DNA of 64,000 nt from Streptomyces sioyaensis (GTDB lineage Bacteria > Actinomycetota > Actinomycetes > Streptomycetales > Streptomycetaceae), in assembly GCF_004122735.1 (NCBI RefSeq), contig NZ_SDIF01000006.1, positions 62,001 through 126,000 on the forward strand, given 5' to 3'. This document shows, piece by piece, positions 8,501-17,007 of this stretch (position 1 is its first letter; the number at the start of each line of letters is the position of its first letter). The notes below the pieces were generated by a model. It ran no database searches and was not told where the DNA came from. It saw nothing but the letters and a program-made list of their open reading frames with translations. Made by a program: the position numbers and the translations under genes.

Positions 8501-8794
8501 TCCCTTGATCGAATCACGATGGAAAACTATCGAATATCGATAGGCATGGCAAGTCGGGTCCGTCGGCGGGATGGGCCTGCGTGTCCTCCAAAATTCCTGA
8601 CGTAGTGGGGCGAGCCGCTTCCAGGGCCCGCGTGGAGCGGCTAGGGCTTGTCCGGCCGATCATGTGACTGCGCTGTGTCCGGGGCGGTGTTGTACGCATG
8701 GGGCGAGGTGGTCTGAGCGCCTGGTCCTCACACCTGGACAGTGGGCGGACTGCACGCAGTTCAAGCCCGTTCTGGAGAAGATACGCGCCGCTGA
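8501..8794. other. Degenerate DNA between DUF2975 gene and integrase stump
   Basis: An AT-richer promoter-like stretch lies just upstream of the DUF2975 gene. A plus-strand piece around 8697-8765 (SERLVLTPGQWADC in one frame, MGRGGL in another) faintly recalls the N-terminus of an IS5-type transposase. Frames are broken and no intact gene is present. Confidence 0.3.
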
Positions 8795-9226
8795 AACACC
8801 GGAAAGTGGCGCGACATACCTGCACCCGCCTGTCTTGAACCACTCGTCGAACGGCTCCCCATACGGAATCAGGCCGGAGGCATGATCTACCCCGGCCTTT
8901 TCCGTAAGTCCTGGGACCGGGCACTGAAACGCCTCGGACTTCCCGACTACAACCCGCACGACCTCCGACACAAATGGGCCACCGTGACCCTGAGCAACGG
9001 CGTGCCCATCCACGCGTCGCGCTGGATGGGCCACAGCTCTATCAAGATCACGGTGGACCGGTACGGCCACCTCACTCTCGACGGCAGTGAGCGCTGCCGT
9101 CAGGTCATCGAGGCCACCTTCGGGGTGCACATGCTCAGCGGATTCCCAGCTCCGCGAGTACCCGGTGCTGACTCGGCGTCGGCTCGGCCGGGAAGTAGAG
9201 GTAGCACACACCGCCACTGCCGCTGA
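8795..9226 (+). pseudogene. Tyrosine integrase, C-terminal remnant
   Basis: An open frame after a stop at 8792-8794. The first ATG is 8882. It contains FRKSWDRALKRLG, then HDLRHKWATVTL (box with catalytic H-x-x-R), GHSSIKITVDRYGHL (second H and the Tyr nucleophile), the catalytic C-terminal half of phage/AICE-type tyrosine recombinases. The N-terminal arm-binding domain and the first catalytic Arg are absent, so it is truncated and should be inactive. The last ~30 codons run straight through the right repeat copy, so the gene end overlaps the presumed attachment site. This is the main evidence that the 5.5-9.2 kb interval was a mobile element. Confidence 0.8.
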
Positions 9227-10550
9227 CGACCTTGCCCTGGGCGTTCTTGCGCTTCGTCCTCAGCCAAATGGTTTCGAACTGGCGGCGCTTGTAGATGTGC
9301 CGGACCGCCGCGTCGTCGGGTGAGGCCGGGTCGTTGGCGATGATGTCGCCGTCCTTGGTGAAGCCGATGACGGTCATCAGGTGGCCGGCGGTGCCGTAGC
9401 CCGCGCCGTCGAGTTCGGTCTTCAGGAAGGACTGGGACGTGATGACGGGGATGCCCGCGCGGATGAGGCGTTCGGCGTCCGTGAGAGAGGTGAGGCGGGT
9501 GACCACGCTCTGGAGGTCTCGGTAGGTGGCGGCGTAGGCGGCGTTGAACGGCCAGTTGCCGCAGCCGTCGTATTGGTGGTCGAAGGTGTAGCGGGCGGCG
9601 TGACAGACCTGGGGGTCGGCGTAGTCGGGGTTGACCCAGGACAGCTGTTGTTGGCTTGGCCGGCGGCCCCAGTATTCGATGATCATCTGGGACGAGGTGG
9701 GGCTGCACCAGGCCTCGCCCCCGTTGTCGTACTCCGGGTACTGGCCCTTGTGGATCTCCTGCGAATAGCGCGGGACCACCAGCTCGCGGCCGGTCCGGCC
9801 GGGCTCGGACGCCGGCACCTCGAATCGGTCGGGGAGGTCCGAACCCATCGCTCCCAGCCGCCAGACCGTGGGGGTGAGCCGGGCGCCGGGCTTGCGGTAC
9901 AGGGTGACGCGGAGTTCGTACGAGGCCAGCCGGAGGCCGCTCGCGGGGGTGTCGATGGCGAAGGTGTCGGTGGAGATGCTGCTCCTGCCGTCCTTCTGGC
10001 CGTCGACGGAGGTCCGCCGGATGTCGGCGTCGCTGTCGCCGGAGGTCCAGCGGCCCATGACGTACCAGGGGGTGCGTGCGCCGTCGGTGTAGCCGCCGCG
10101 CAGCTCGACGGCGATCCATGTGCCGGGCGGGGTGTGCGCGTTCCACGAGGCGACGGCCTCGGTGGCCGGGACCTTGAGGGTGTGCACCGGGGAGGTCCAG
10201 GTGGCGTACTCCCAGGCGGCGGTTTTCCCGGTGTGCGGATCCTTGTAGTCGACGGTGCCGGCCGGGTGCACGAGGCGGATGCCGGGGCGGGCGCCGTGCG
10301 CGATACCGGTGCCCCGGGCGTGGCCCCTGGCCCAGTCGGCTGCGGTGGTCCAGGCGTGATAGTCCACGAGGCTCTTCGATCGGTGCGCGAGGGCGTCCGG
10401 GGCGGTGGGCGCGGCGGCCGGGGCCGTGGTCCCCGCGGCGGACGTGCGGGACGCGTCGGCGGCCTGCGCCGAGGGGGTGGCGGCGCCCGCCGCGGCGGCG
10501 AGCGCGGCGGCCAGAACGGTGCGCCGGGGCGCGGAGCTGGTCATGATCAA
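9135..10550 (-). CDS. Secreted C39-like papain-fold peptidase
   Basis: A 471-aa protein. The N-terminus APRRTVLAAALAAAAGAA is a Tat- or Sec-type export signal ending near ASAQA-like residues 28-32. A variable beta-rich region covers about 45-265. The Peptidase_C39_2 domain is C-terminal: GEAWCSPTSSQM (Cys nucleophile), AGHLMTVIGF (His) and IIANDPAS (Asp) form the expected triad order. It is an extracellular cysteine peptidase or related amidase with unknown substrate. The 3' end is duplicated 3.6 kb away, and an integrase remnant abuts it. The stop codon and final residues are intact, as when an element restores the gene end on integration. Confidence 0.85.
   Translation of the reverse strand: MIMTSSAPRRTVLAAALAAAAGAATPSAQAADASRTSAAGTTAPAAAPTAPDALAHRSKSLVDYHAWTTAADWARGHARGTGIAHGARPGIRLVHPAGTVDYKDPHTGKTAAWEYATWTSPVHTLKVPATEAVASWNAHTPPGTWIAVELRGGYTDGARTPWYVMGRWTSGDSDADIRRTSVDGQKDGRSSISTDTFAIDTPASGLRLASYELRVTLYRKPGARLTPTVWRLGAMGSDLPDRFEVPASEPGRTGRELVVPRYSQEIHKGQYPEYDNGGEAWCSPTSSQMIIEYWGRRPSQQQLSWVNPDYADPQVCHAARYTFDHQYDGCGNWPFNAAYAATYRDLQSVVTRLTSLTDAERLIRAGIPVITSQSFLKTELDGAGYGTAGHLMTVIGFTKDGDIIANDPASPDDAAVRHIYKRRQFETIWLRTKRKNAQGKVVSGSGGVCYLYFPAEPTPSQHRVLAELGIR
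9167..9207. repeat. Right 41-bp identical core (candidate attachment site)
   Basis: Identical to 5520-5560. It lies within the last codons of the intact peptidase gene and within the overlapping end of the integrase remnant, the usual place for a recombination core. Confidence 0.55.
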
Positions 10551-10736
10551 GGTCCCCCAGTCGGATGCATACGAGTGGGTACGGGAGGGTCGGGCGGGGC
10601 ACGGGCGGATCGCAGTCGCTCAACTATTGCCGCTGCGAGCCCGCTTCGGAAGGCGGTGCGGCGCGCGTCGCGGCAGCAATATTGGTGTGGACCACTGGCG
10701 GCCAGGTGGCGCGGGCCCGACGCGTACGCTGGCGCG

Positions 10737-11321
10737 ATGGATCATGATCTGGCTTCGCTCGCCGCCCGGCTGCACGCCCTGCCGCCTTCCTGCGGGCCGG
10801 TGCGGCTGATCGCGGTGGACGGGCACGCGGGGTCGGGCAAGAGCACCTTCGCCGCGGAGCTGGCCGAGGCGCTGGGCGGGGCGCCGGTGGTGCACACCGA
10901 CGACCTCGCCACCCATGAGGAGCTGTTCGGGTGGAGCGACCGCTTCCGCACTCAGGTCCTGGACCCGCTCTCCCGGGGCGGGACGGCGCGTTACGGCGTC
11001 TACGACTGGGTGCGCGGGGAGTTCACCGGGCAGCGGGAGCTGGCACCCGCGCCGCTGGTGCTGGTCGAGGGCGTGGGCGCGGGCCGGCGGGCGCTGCGGC
11101 CGTATCTGGCGTGCCTGCTGTGGATGGAACTGGCGAGCGAACACTCCTGGGAAAGGGGTCAACTCCGCGACGGGCCGGGGCTCTCCACGTTCTGGAGTGG
11201 CTGGATTTCGGCGGAGCGCGCGCACTTCGCAGCGGATCCCTCCCGTCCGTATGCGGATTTCCTGGTGCATCAGGGGGCGATGGGGTACGAGGTACTCGTG
11301 GGACCGCCCGCGGCGCCATGA
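10737..11321 (+). CDS. P-loop NTPase, uridine-kinase-like
   Basis: A 194-aa cytoplasmic protein starting MDHDLASLAARLH. The Walker A motif GHAGSGKST lies near residue 30, followed by VVHTDDLA (acidic pair where uridine/cytidine kinases place their catalytic Asp), LVLVEGVGAGRR and a C-terminal segment with ERAHFAADPSRPYADFLV. The architecture matches actinobacterial proteins named uridine kinase or (d)CMP kinase-like, but the nucleoside pocket is not diagnostic and the true substrate is uncertain. It is monocistronic, divergent from the peptidase gene. No ribosome site is obvious before the ATG, so a leaderless start is possible. Confidence 0.78.
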   Translation: MDHDLASLAARLHALPPSCGPVRLIAVDGHAGSGKSTFAAELAEALGGAPVVHTDDLATHEELFGWSDRFRTQVLDPLSRGGTARYGVYDWVRGEFTGQRELAPAPLVLVEGVGAGRRALRPYLACLLWMELASEHSWERGQLRDGPGLSTFWSGWISAERAHFAADPSRPYADFLVHQGAMGYEVLVGPPAAP

Positions 11322-11796
11322 CCGCCCCCGCATTTAACGCTCCGTAACGGACAACGGCCGACTCGCCCGGCGATGCCGACAGGGTCCCGCCGAGTGCCTC
11401 AACTCGGCTTGACCTGGGGGGCGTACAGGACTTACGTTCTCAATGTGCGGTTCAACGGACCGCCCGCAGATGCGAAGCCCCCGGTTGTTCCCCCGTGATC
11501 GGGGGCTTCGTTCTGCCCGAACCCCCTCGCGCCGCCCGCCGAGCGCCGCTTCTCCCTCACCCTGGGTCACCGCATTCTTCGCGCCGCCGTAGCGTACCCA
11601 ACGGTCAGTTCTGGCCCCGTACCGCCCTCTACGGCCCGTACCGATCCCGCAGGTACCATGCGAGTCCGGGCCGCCGCAGGCCAGGGACCGAGGTGTGCGC
11701 GGTGACGGTCAACTCCCGTTCCCCGTACGCAGGTTCGACAGCGCCGCGGCCCGCACTCGCCCGGCGGCACGGGGGAACGTTTTATGGGGGGACGGG
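11322..11796. other. Intergenic region before the TPR-AAA+ gene
   Basis: Contains a promoter-like pair and two hairpins (see the separate candidate small-RNA entry). The remainder, including the 280 nt before the AAA+ gene, shows no gene. Confidence 0.5.
11445..11512 (+). ncRNA. Candidate small RNA with terminator hairpin
   Basis: TTGACC (11409-11414) and TACGTT (11433-11438), 18 nt apart, resemble a housekeeping sigma promoter, giving a start near 11445. A weak 5-bp hairpin (11447-11463) follows. Then a perfect 10-bp stem (arms 11473-11482 and 11501-11510, CGAAGCCCCC and complement) encloses an 18-nt loop with five C residues and is followed by TTCTG. The unit would be about 65-70 nt. No known family was recognised. 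A terminator for another transcript is the alternative. Confidence 0.35.
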
Positions 11797-13692
11797 ATGG
11801 ATGTCGGCACTCAGGGTTCGCCCGCCCCGGCCGAGCTCGCATGGCTGCGGGCGGTCGACGCCTACACCGTGGGCGCCTATCCGCAGGCGGAGGAGGAGTT
11901 CCGGGCCGCGGTACGGCTCGATCCCTCGATGGCCGACGCCTGGCTCGGGCTGCACGCGCTGCGCGCCGACACCTCCATCGCCCTGCTGCGGATGCACCGG
12001 CACCGCGACCGCTTCGGCGAGATGCGCGCCCGGCACCGGCGCACCCTCAACTCCTGGTACTGGCTGGGCTGGTGGGTGCAACCGGTGCTGGAGACCGGCC
12101 GTGACCTGCTGCTCGCGCACGCCTCCCACTGGCTCGACGGCCGGCACGTCGCGGAGCTCGACCAGGCCCTGGCCGGCTGCCCGCCCGTCGACACCGACCC
12201 CCAGGTGCGCTTTCTGCACGCCTGCCGCGCCTACCTCGTCAAGGACTGGGACCAGCTCGTACGCCACACCGAGCCGCTGCTCGCCGACCCGGTGCTGGGC
12301 ATCGAGGCGGGGCTGTTCGGCGGGATGGCGCGGGTGCGGCTGGAGATGTACGGGCAGGCCGAGCCGTTGCTGTCCGCCGCGCTGATGCGCTGCCGCAGCG
12401 AGCAGCCGCAGCGCAAGGAGCTGCGGTACTGGCTCGCCCGCGCACACGAGGGCACCGGCCGCAGCGCCGCGGCACTCCCCCTCTACCGTGCGGTGCACCG
12501 CATCGACCCGGCGTTCATGGACACCGCGGCGCGGCTCGCCGCCATCGCCGAGGGGGACGGACTGGACGAGGGCTTGGATCTCGCGACGGTCCCCGCGTCC
12601 GGCCTCGGCCAGGAGGCCGGCGGCGATCCGGACCCGATGGCGCCGCTCGACCCCGTCGACGGCCGTGAGCTGCTGGTGACCGGTGAGGCGGACGCGCCGG
12701 AGGGCGAGGTGGGCGGCACGCCGGCCGGGGGCGGGGCCGCGGCCCGGGCCAAGACGACCGCGCCGGTGCCGCGCGGCGCCGAACGGCTGCCGGCCGGGCC
12801 CGCCGACCCGGTACTGCTGGAGAAGGCGCTGGCGGAGCTGGAGCGGATGGTCGGCATGGAGCCGGTCAAACGGCAGGTGCGGGCGCTCTCGGCGCAGCTG
12901 CGGATGGCGCGGCTGCGGGCGAGCCAGGGGCTGCCGGTCCAGCCGCCGAAACGGCACTTCGTCTTCTCCGGCCCGTCCGGCACCGGCAAGACGACCGTGG
13001 CCCGGATACTCGGGCGGGTCTTCTACGCCCTGGGGCTGCTCGGCGGCGATCACCTCGTGGAGGCCCAACGCGCCGATCTGGTCGGCGAGTTCCTGGGCCA
13101 GACCGCCGTGAAGGCCAATGAGCTGATCGACTCGGCGCTGGGCGGGGTGCTGTTCGTCGACGAGGCGTACAGCCTGTCCAACTCCGGCTACAGCAAGGGC
13201 GACGCGTACGGCGACGAGGCGCTTCAGGTGCTGCTCAAGCGCGCCGAGGACAACCGCGACCGGCTCGTCGTCATCCTGGCGGGCTACCCCGAGGGCATGG
13301 ACCGGCTGCTGGCCGCCAACCCGGGGCTGTCCTCGCGCTTCACCAGCCGGGTCGACTTCCCCAGCTACCGGCCGCTGGAGCTGACCGCCATCGGCGAGGT
13401 GCTGGCCGCGGAGAACGGCGACCGCTGGGACGAGGAGGCCCGGGAGGAGCTGTGCAGCATCAGCGGCCACGTCGTCGACCAGGGCTGGATCGACGAGCTG
13501 GGCAACGGCCGCTTTCTGCGCACCCTGTACGAGAAGAGCTGCGCCTACCGCGATCTGCGGCTCTCCACCTGGCGCGGCACCCCCACCCGCGACGACCTGG
13601 CCACCCTGCGGCTGCCCGACCTGATGCAGGCGTACGGGGAGGTGCTCTCGGGCCGCGGCCCCGATTCGCCGGGGCAGCGGCCGGACTTCTGA
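11797..13692 (+). CDS. TPR-AAA+ ATPase, CbxX/CfqX (EccA-like)
   Basis: A 631-aa cytoplasmic protein. The ATG at 11797 has GGGGGGACGGG directly upstream. Residues 1-270 form a helical, TPR-like domain (repeated YxxGxYPQAEEEFRAAVRLDP-type units). A low-complexity linker rich in G, E and A follows to about 340. The AAA+ module begins with LAELERMVGMEPVKRQV; Walker A GPSGTGKT lies near 391, Walker B LFVDEAYSL near 450, and GLSSRFTSRVDF is a sensor/arginine-finger segment. The layout and length equal those of EccA, the chaperone-like ATPase of type VII secretion in mycobacteria. No esx or ecc genes are adjacent, so it may serve a distant secretion locus or another client. It appears monocistronic. 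Confidence 0.85.
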   Translation: MDVGTQGSPAPAELAWLRAVDAYTVGAYPQAEEEFRAAVRLDPSMADAWLGLHALRADTSIALLRMHRHRDRFGEMRARHRRTLNSWYWLGWWVQPVLETGRDLLLAHASHWLDGRHVAELDQALAGCPPVDTDPQVRFLHACRAYLVKDWDQLVRHTEPLLADPVLGIEAGLFGGMARVRLEMYGQAEPLLSAALMRCRSEQPQRKELRYWLARAHEGTGRSAAALPLYRAVHRIDPAFMDTAARLAAIAEGDGLDEGLDLATVPASGLGQEAGGDPDPMAPLDPVDGRELLVTGEADAPEGEVGGTPAGGGAAARAKTTAPVPRGAERLPAGPADPVLLEKALAELERMVGMEPVKRQVRALSAQLRMARLRASQGLPVQPPKRHFVFSGPSGTGKTTVARILGRVFYALGLLGGDHLVEAQRADLVGEFLGQTAVKANELIDSALGGVLFVDEAYSLSNSGYSKGDAYGDEALQVLLKRAEDNRDRLVVILAGYPEGMDRLLAANPGLSSRFTSRVDFPSYRPLELTAIGEVLAAENGDRWDEEAREELCSISGHVVDQGWIDELGNGRFLRTLYEKSCAYRDLRLSTWRGTPTRDDLATLRLPDLMQAYGEVLSGRGPDSPGQRPDF

Positions 13693-13823
13693 CCAGGGCG
13701 GGCGGAATGCTGACCCGGGGGGCGGACTTCTGACCGTCGCCGGGCCGCCGCAACGCCGTTCGCGCCGGCCGGCGTCCCCCGGCGCGGTGCCGAGGAACGC
13801 CGTGCCGAGGGACCCCGGAGAGC

Positions 13824-14954
13824 TCAGCCCGCCAGCGCCCGGTTCCCGGCCGGCAGCGACGCCTCCTCGCGGGGTTCGGTGACCCGCTCCCCCGCGCCCC
13901 GCCGTCCGGCACGGGCGGCCGGGGCCCGGCGGTGGGCCGGGTCGCGGACCTCGCCGACCAGCATTTCCAGGACGTCCTCCAGCGCGACCAGGCCGAGCAC
14001 CCGGCCGGTCGCGTCGGCGACCGCCGCCAGATGGGAGGCGGCCCGGCGCATCGCGGTCAGCGCGTCGTCCAGGGGCAGCTCGGCGCGGAGCGTGGTCATC
14101 GGGTGCCAGATCCGCTGGGGCACCGCGCGGTCCCGTTCCTCCAGGTCGAGGACGTCCTTGACGTGCAGATAGCCCATGTACGCGCCGCCGGCCGCACACA
14201 CCGGGAAGCGGGAGTAGCCGGTCCGTACGGTCAGCTCCTCCACCTGACGGGGGGTCACGGACGGTTCGACGGTGACCAGGGCCGCCCGGTCGAGGAGGAC
14301 GTCCGTGACGGGGCGGCTGCCGAGCTCCAGGACGTCGGAGAGCTGCTCCTGTTCCGCCGGGTCGAGCAGTCCCGCCTGGCCGGAGTCCTCCACGAGGTGG
14401 GTCAGCTGCTCGCTGGTGAAGACCGCCTCGACCTCGTCCTTCGGCTCCACCCGGAAGATCCGCAGTACGCCTCGGGCGCAGGCGCCGAGGAGCGTGGTGA
14501 CCGGGCGGCAGAGCCGGGCGAAGGCGACGAGCCCCGGGCTGAACCACAGGGCGGTCCGCTCGGGCGCCGCCATCGCCAGGTTCTTGGGGACCATCTCGCC
14601 GATGACCAGGTGGAGGAAGACCACCAGGGCCAGGGCGATGACATAGCCGAGCGGGTGGACCAGCGCCGCCGGAAGACGGACCGCCTCGAACAGCGGCTCC
14701 AGGAGATGGGCGACGGTCGGCTCGGCGACCGCGCCGAGCGTCAAGGAGCAGACGGTGATGCCGAACTGGGCGGCGGCCATCATCTGCGGAAGGTTCTCCA
14801 GGCCGTGCAGCACCTGCCGGGCACGGGTGGAGCCCTCGGTCGCCAGCGGCTCGATCTGGCTGCGGCGTACCGAGACCAGCGCGAATTCGGCGCCGACGAA
14901 GAAGCCGTTGGCGAGCACGAGCAGGATCGCGAAGAACAGCTGGGCCAGCGTCAT
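13824..14954 (-). CDS. CNNM/CBS-domain membrane protein (HlyC/CorC family), short form
   Basis: A 376-aa protein. The CNNM (DUF21) transmembrane domain covers about 1-190, beginning MTLAQLFFAILLVLANGFFVGAEF with the family signature GEMVPKNLA. A CBS pair (about 205-335) is recognisable from VTDVLLDRAALVTVEPS and GYLHVKDVLDLE. It ends in a basic, disordered tail and lacks the CorC_HlyC domain that its upstream neighbour has. Bacterial relatives act in Mg2+/Co2+ (or Na+) transport; the hemolysin name is historical. Its start overlaps the previous stop by 4 nt (ATGA), so it is coupled to the upstream paralogue and may form a heterodimer with it. Confidence 0.85.
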   Translation of the reverse strand: MTLAQLFFAILLVLANGFFVGAEFALVSVRRSQIEPLATEGSTRARQVLHGLENLPQMMAAAQFGITVCSLTLGAVAEPTVAHLLEPLFEAVRLPAALVHPLGYVIALALVVFLHLVIGEMVPKNLAMAAPERTALWFSPGLVAFARLCRPVTTLLGACARGVLRIFRVEPKDEVEAVFTSEQLTHLVEDSGQAGLLDPAEQEQLSDVLELGSRPVTDVLLDRAALVTVEPSVTPRQVEELTVRTGYSRFPVCAAGGAYMGYLHVKDVLDLEERDRAVPQRIWHPMTTLRAELPLDDALTAMRRAASHLAAVADATGRVLGLVALEDVLEMLVGEVRDPAHRRAPAARAGRRGAGERVTEPREEASLPAGNRALAG

Positions 14955-16324
14955 CGGGCCACCTCCGCGCCGATGGCGACGGGCTCGCGGGGCGCCTCGG
15001 AGGCGGCGGGCAGCGTGACGGTCGCGGTCCGTACGATCCTTATCCGCTCGGCGCGGTGGTGCGACACCAGCCGCACCCGCAGCCGCCAGCCGTCGAGTTC
15101 CGCGGTATCGCCCGGGGCCGGGATCCGGCCGAGTATGTGCGCCACCAGTCCTGCCACCGTTTCGTACGGTCCTTCCGGGGCGTCCAGGCCGATCCGCCGC
15201 AGGGTGTCCACCCGGCAGCCGCCGTCGGCGTCCCAGGCGGGGCGGCCCTCCTCCGGCGGGGCCTGGCCGAGTTCGGGCAGGTCCACCCGGTCGTGCTCGT
15301 CGCGGACCTCGCCGACGAGCTCCTCGATGATGTCCTCCAGGGTGACCACGCCGGCCGTGCCGCCGTACTCGTCGACGACCACCGCGATCGGCTGTTCGCT
15401 GCGCAACCGCTCCAGCAGCGGCTGCACCGGGAGCGTCTCGGGCACCAGCAGCGGCGGCACCGCGATCCGGCCGGCCGGTATGCGCAGCCGGTCGTGCGCC
15501 GGGACGGCCAGGGCGTCCTTGAGGTGCACCATGCCGACGACCTCGTCGAGGCGGGTGCGGTAGACGGGGAAGCGGGAGAGTCCGGTGGCGCGGGTGAGGT
15601 TCACCACGTCCTCGGCGGTCGCGGACGCCTGGAGGGCGCTCACCCGCACCCGGGGCGTCATGACGTTCTCCGCCGTCAGATCGCCCAGCGAGAGGGTGCG
15701 GACGAACAGGTCCGCGGTGTCCTGCTCGATCGCGCCCGCGCGGGCGGAGTGCCGGGCGAGGGAGACCAGTTCGCCGGGGGTGCGGGCGGAGGCCAGCTCG
15801 TCGGTCGGCTCCACGCCCAGGGCGCGGACCAGGCGGTTGGCGACCGTGTTCAGCAGGGTGATCACCGGGCGGAAGAAGCGGGAGAAGGCCCGCTGCGGAC
15901 CGGCGACGACCCGGGCGACGGGCAGCGGCTTGGACACCGCCCAGTTCTTCGGCACCAGCTCGCCGATGACCATCTGGACGGCGGACGCCAGCAGCATGCC
16001 GAGGACGACGGCGGTGCCGGGGACCGCGGCCTTCGGCAGGCCGGTGGCGAGCAGCGGCCCGGCCAGCAGCTGGGCCAGCGCGGGCTCGGCGAGCATACCG
16101 ACCACCAAAGAGGTGATCGTGATGCCCAGTTGGGTGCCGGACAGCTGGAAGGAGAGTTCCCGCAGGGCGGAGACGACGGTGCGGGCGCGGCGGTCGCCGT
16201 CGCTCGCGGCGCGTTCGGCATCGGCCTTCTCGACGGTGACGAGCCCGAACTCGGCGGCGACGAAGAATCCGTTGGCCAGGATCAGGACGAGGGCCGCGGC
16301 GAGCAGCAGCAGCGGGCCGGTCAT
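14951..16324 (-). CDS. CNNM/CBS/CorC membrane protein, full-length form
   Basis: A 457-aa protein with the complete family layout. Three to four membrane helices lie in the CNNM domain (about 1-190: ANGFFVAAEFGLV, IGELVPKNWA). A CBS pair follows (about 205-335, MVHLKDALAVP, VVVDEYGGTAGVVTLEDIIEELVGEV), then a C-terminal CorC_HlyC domain (about 355-440). It is a divalent-cation transporter or efflux regulator of the cytoplasmic membrane. It is first in a two-gene unit with the shorter paralogue, a common actinobacterial tandem. Start ATG follows GGAGG at a normal distance. Confidence 0.88.
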   Translation of the reverse strand: MTGPLLLLAAALVLILANGFFVAAEFGLVTVEKADAERAASDGDRRARTVVSALRELSFQLSGTQLGITITSLVVGMLAEPALAQLLAGPLLATGLPKAAVPGTAVVLGMLLASAVQMVIGELVPKNWAVSKPLPVARVVAGPQRAFSRFFRPVITLLNTVANRLVRALGVEPTDELASARTPGELVSLARHSARAGAIEQDTADLFVRTLSLGDLTAENVMTPRVRVSALQASATAEDVVNLTRATGLSRFPVYRTRLDEVVGMVHLKDALAVPAHDRLRIPAGRIAVPPLLVPETLPVQPLLERLRSEQPIAVVVDEYGGTAGVVTLEDIIEELVGEVRDEHDRVDLPELGQAPPEEGRPAWDADGGCRVDTLRRIGLDAPEGPYETVAGLVAHILGRIPAPGDTAELDGWRLRVRLVSHHRAERIRIVRTATVTLPAASEAPREPVAIGAEVAR

Positions 16325-16498
16325 GCCGCCTCCTCCGTGGTGTGCGGGGGTTGGGGAGGGGCGGCGCAGGTACTACAGGACGATCCGTCCATTGCCGGAG
16401 GGAGTCACTCCTCGGGTCGCGGTGAGCCCACGGAGGGGCAGGGCGCATGCTGCGCCCCGGAGAACAGAGTAAACAGCGGGACCCCGATTAGGGCAGGC

Positions 16499-16951
16499 TC
16501 ACCCGGCCGTGTGGCCGAGCGCACCGTGCTTCTCGGTGAGGTCGCGCAGCGCACGGGCGTCGCGGATGGCCCGCTCCCTGGCGATGCCCGGCTGGATGCC
16601 CATGGCGGGCAGGCTGGTGCCGTCGGCCAGATCGAGATGGACCCAGGGGTCGCCAGCCCGGAGATTGACCCGCAGGATCTCGGCCCAGGCCAGCTCACGC
16701 TTGGTGGTGAGGTTGACGACCGTGACGCCCTCCTGCCGCGCCACCACCTTGGGGCGGCTGAGCAGCAGGAGGACGGCCAGCACCAGCAGTCCGGTGAGCA
16801 CGAAGCTCAGCCGCTCGCCGCCGGTCAGCTTCGGCAGCGCCAGCGCGATCGCCGTGAGGGCGACCAGCTGGGCGATGCCGACGGTGTACAGGACGGCCCG
16901 GGTGCGGGTCGGCCGGAAGGTCACCGGGAGGCCGGTCAGGGGCGCGGACAC
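16499..16951 (-). CDS. Membrane-anchored PH-domain protein
   Basis: A 150-aa protein. Two hydrophobic helices (about 20-40 and 48-64) form a hairpin anchor. A small bacterial PH-like domain follows (about 65-145, RPKVVARQEGVTVVNLTTKRELAW, with the family's WAEI-x-RV turn). Such proteins are common next to hisG in streptomycetes. No enzymatic residue is evident; a role at the membrane through protein contacts is inference from the fold. It is on the same strand as hisG, 56 nt downstream of it. Confidence 0.75.
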   Translation of the reverse strand: MSAPLTGLPVTFRPTRTRAVLYTVGIAQLVALTAIALALPKLTGGERLSFVLTGLLVLAVLLLLSRPKVVARQEGVTVVNLTTKRELAWAEILRVNLRAGDPWVHLDLADGTSLPAMGIQPGIARERAIRDARALRDLTEKHGALGHTAG

Positions 16952-17007
16952 GTCGTGGGTCTTCCGTCGTGGGTGAGGCGGGCGTACGGGTGATCAGTGA
17001 CGGCGGG

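Noticed and set aside
8640..8765. IS5-like transposase start and inverted-repeat-like TAGGGCTTGTCCGG
   Set aside because: Only a few residues resemble the family, frames are broken and no matching second end was found; mentioned only as degenerate DNA.
11445..11512. 6C RNA family
   Set aside because: The two hairpins do not both carry runs of six C; the loop has five C in only one hairpin.
13682..13735. GGACTTCTGACC occurring twice after the EccA-like gene
   Set aside because: A 12-nt repeat at a stop codon with no further structure; likely a minor duplication.
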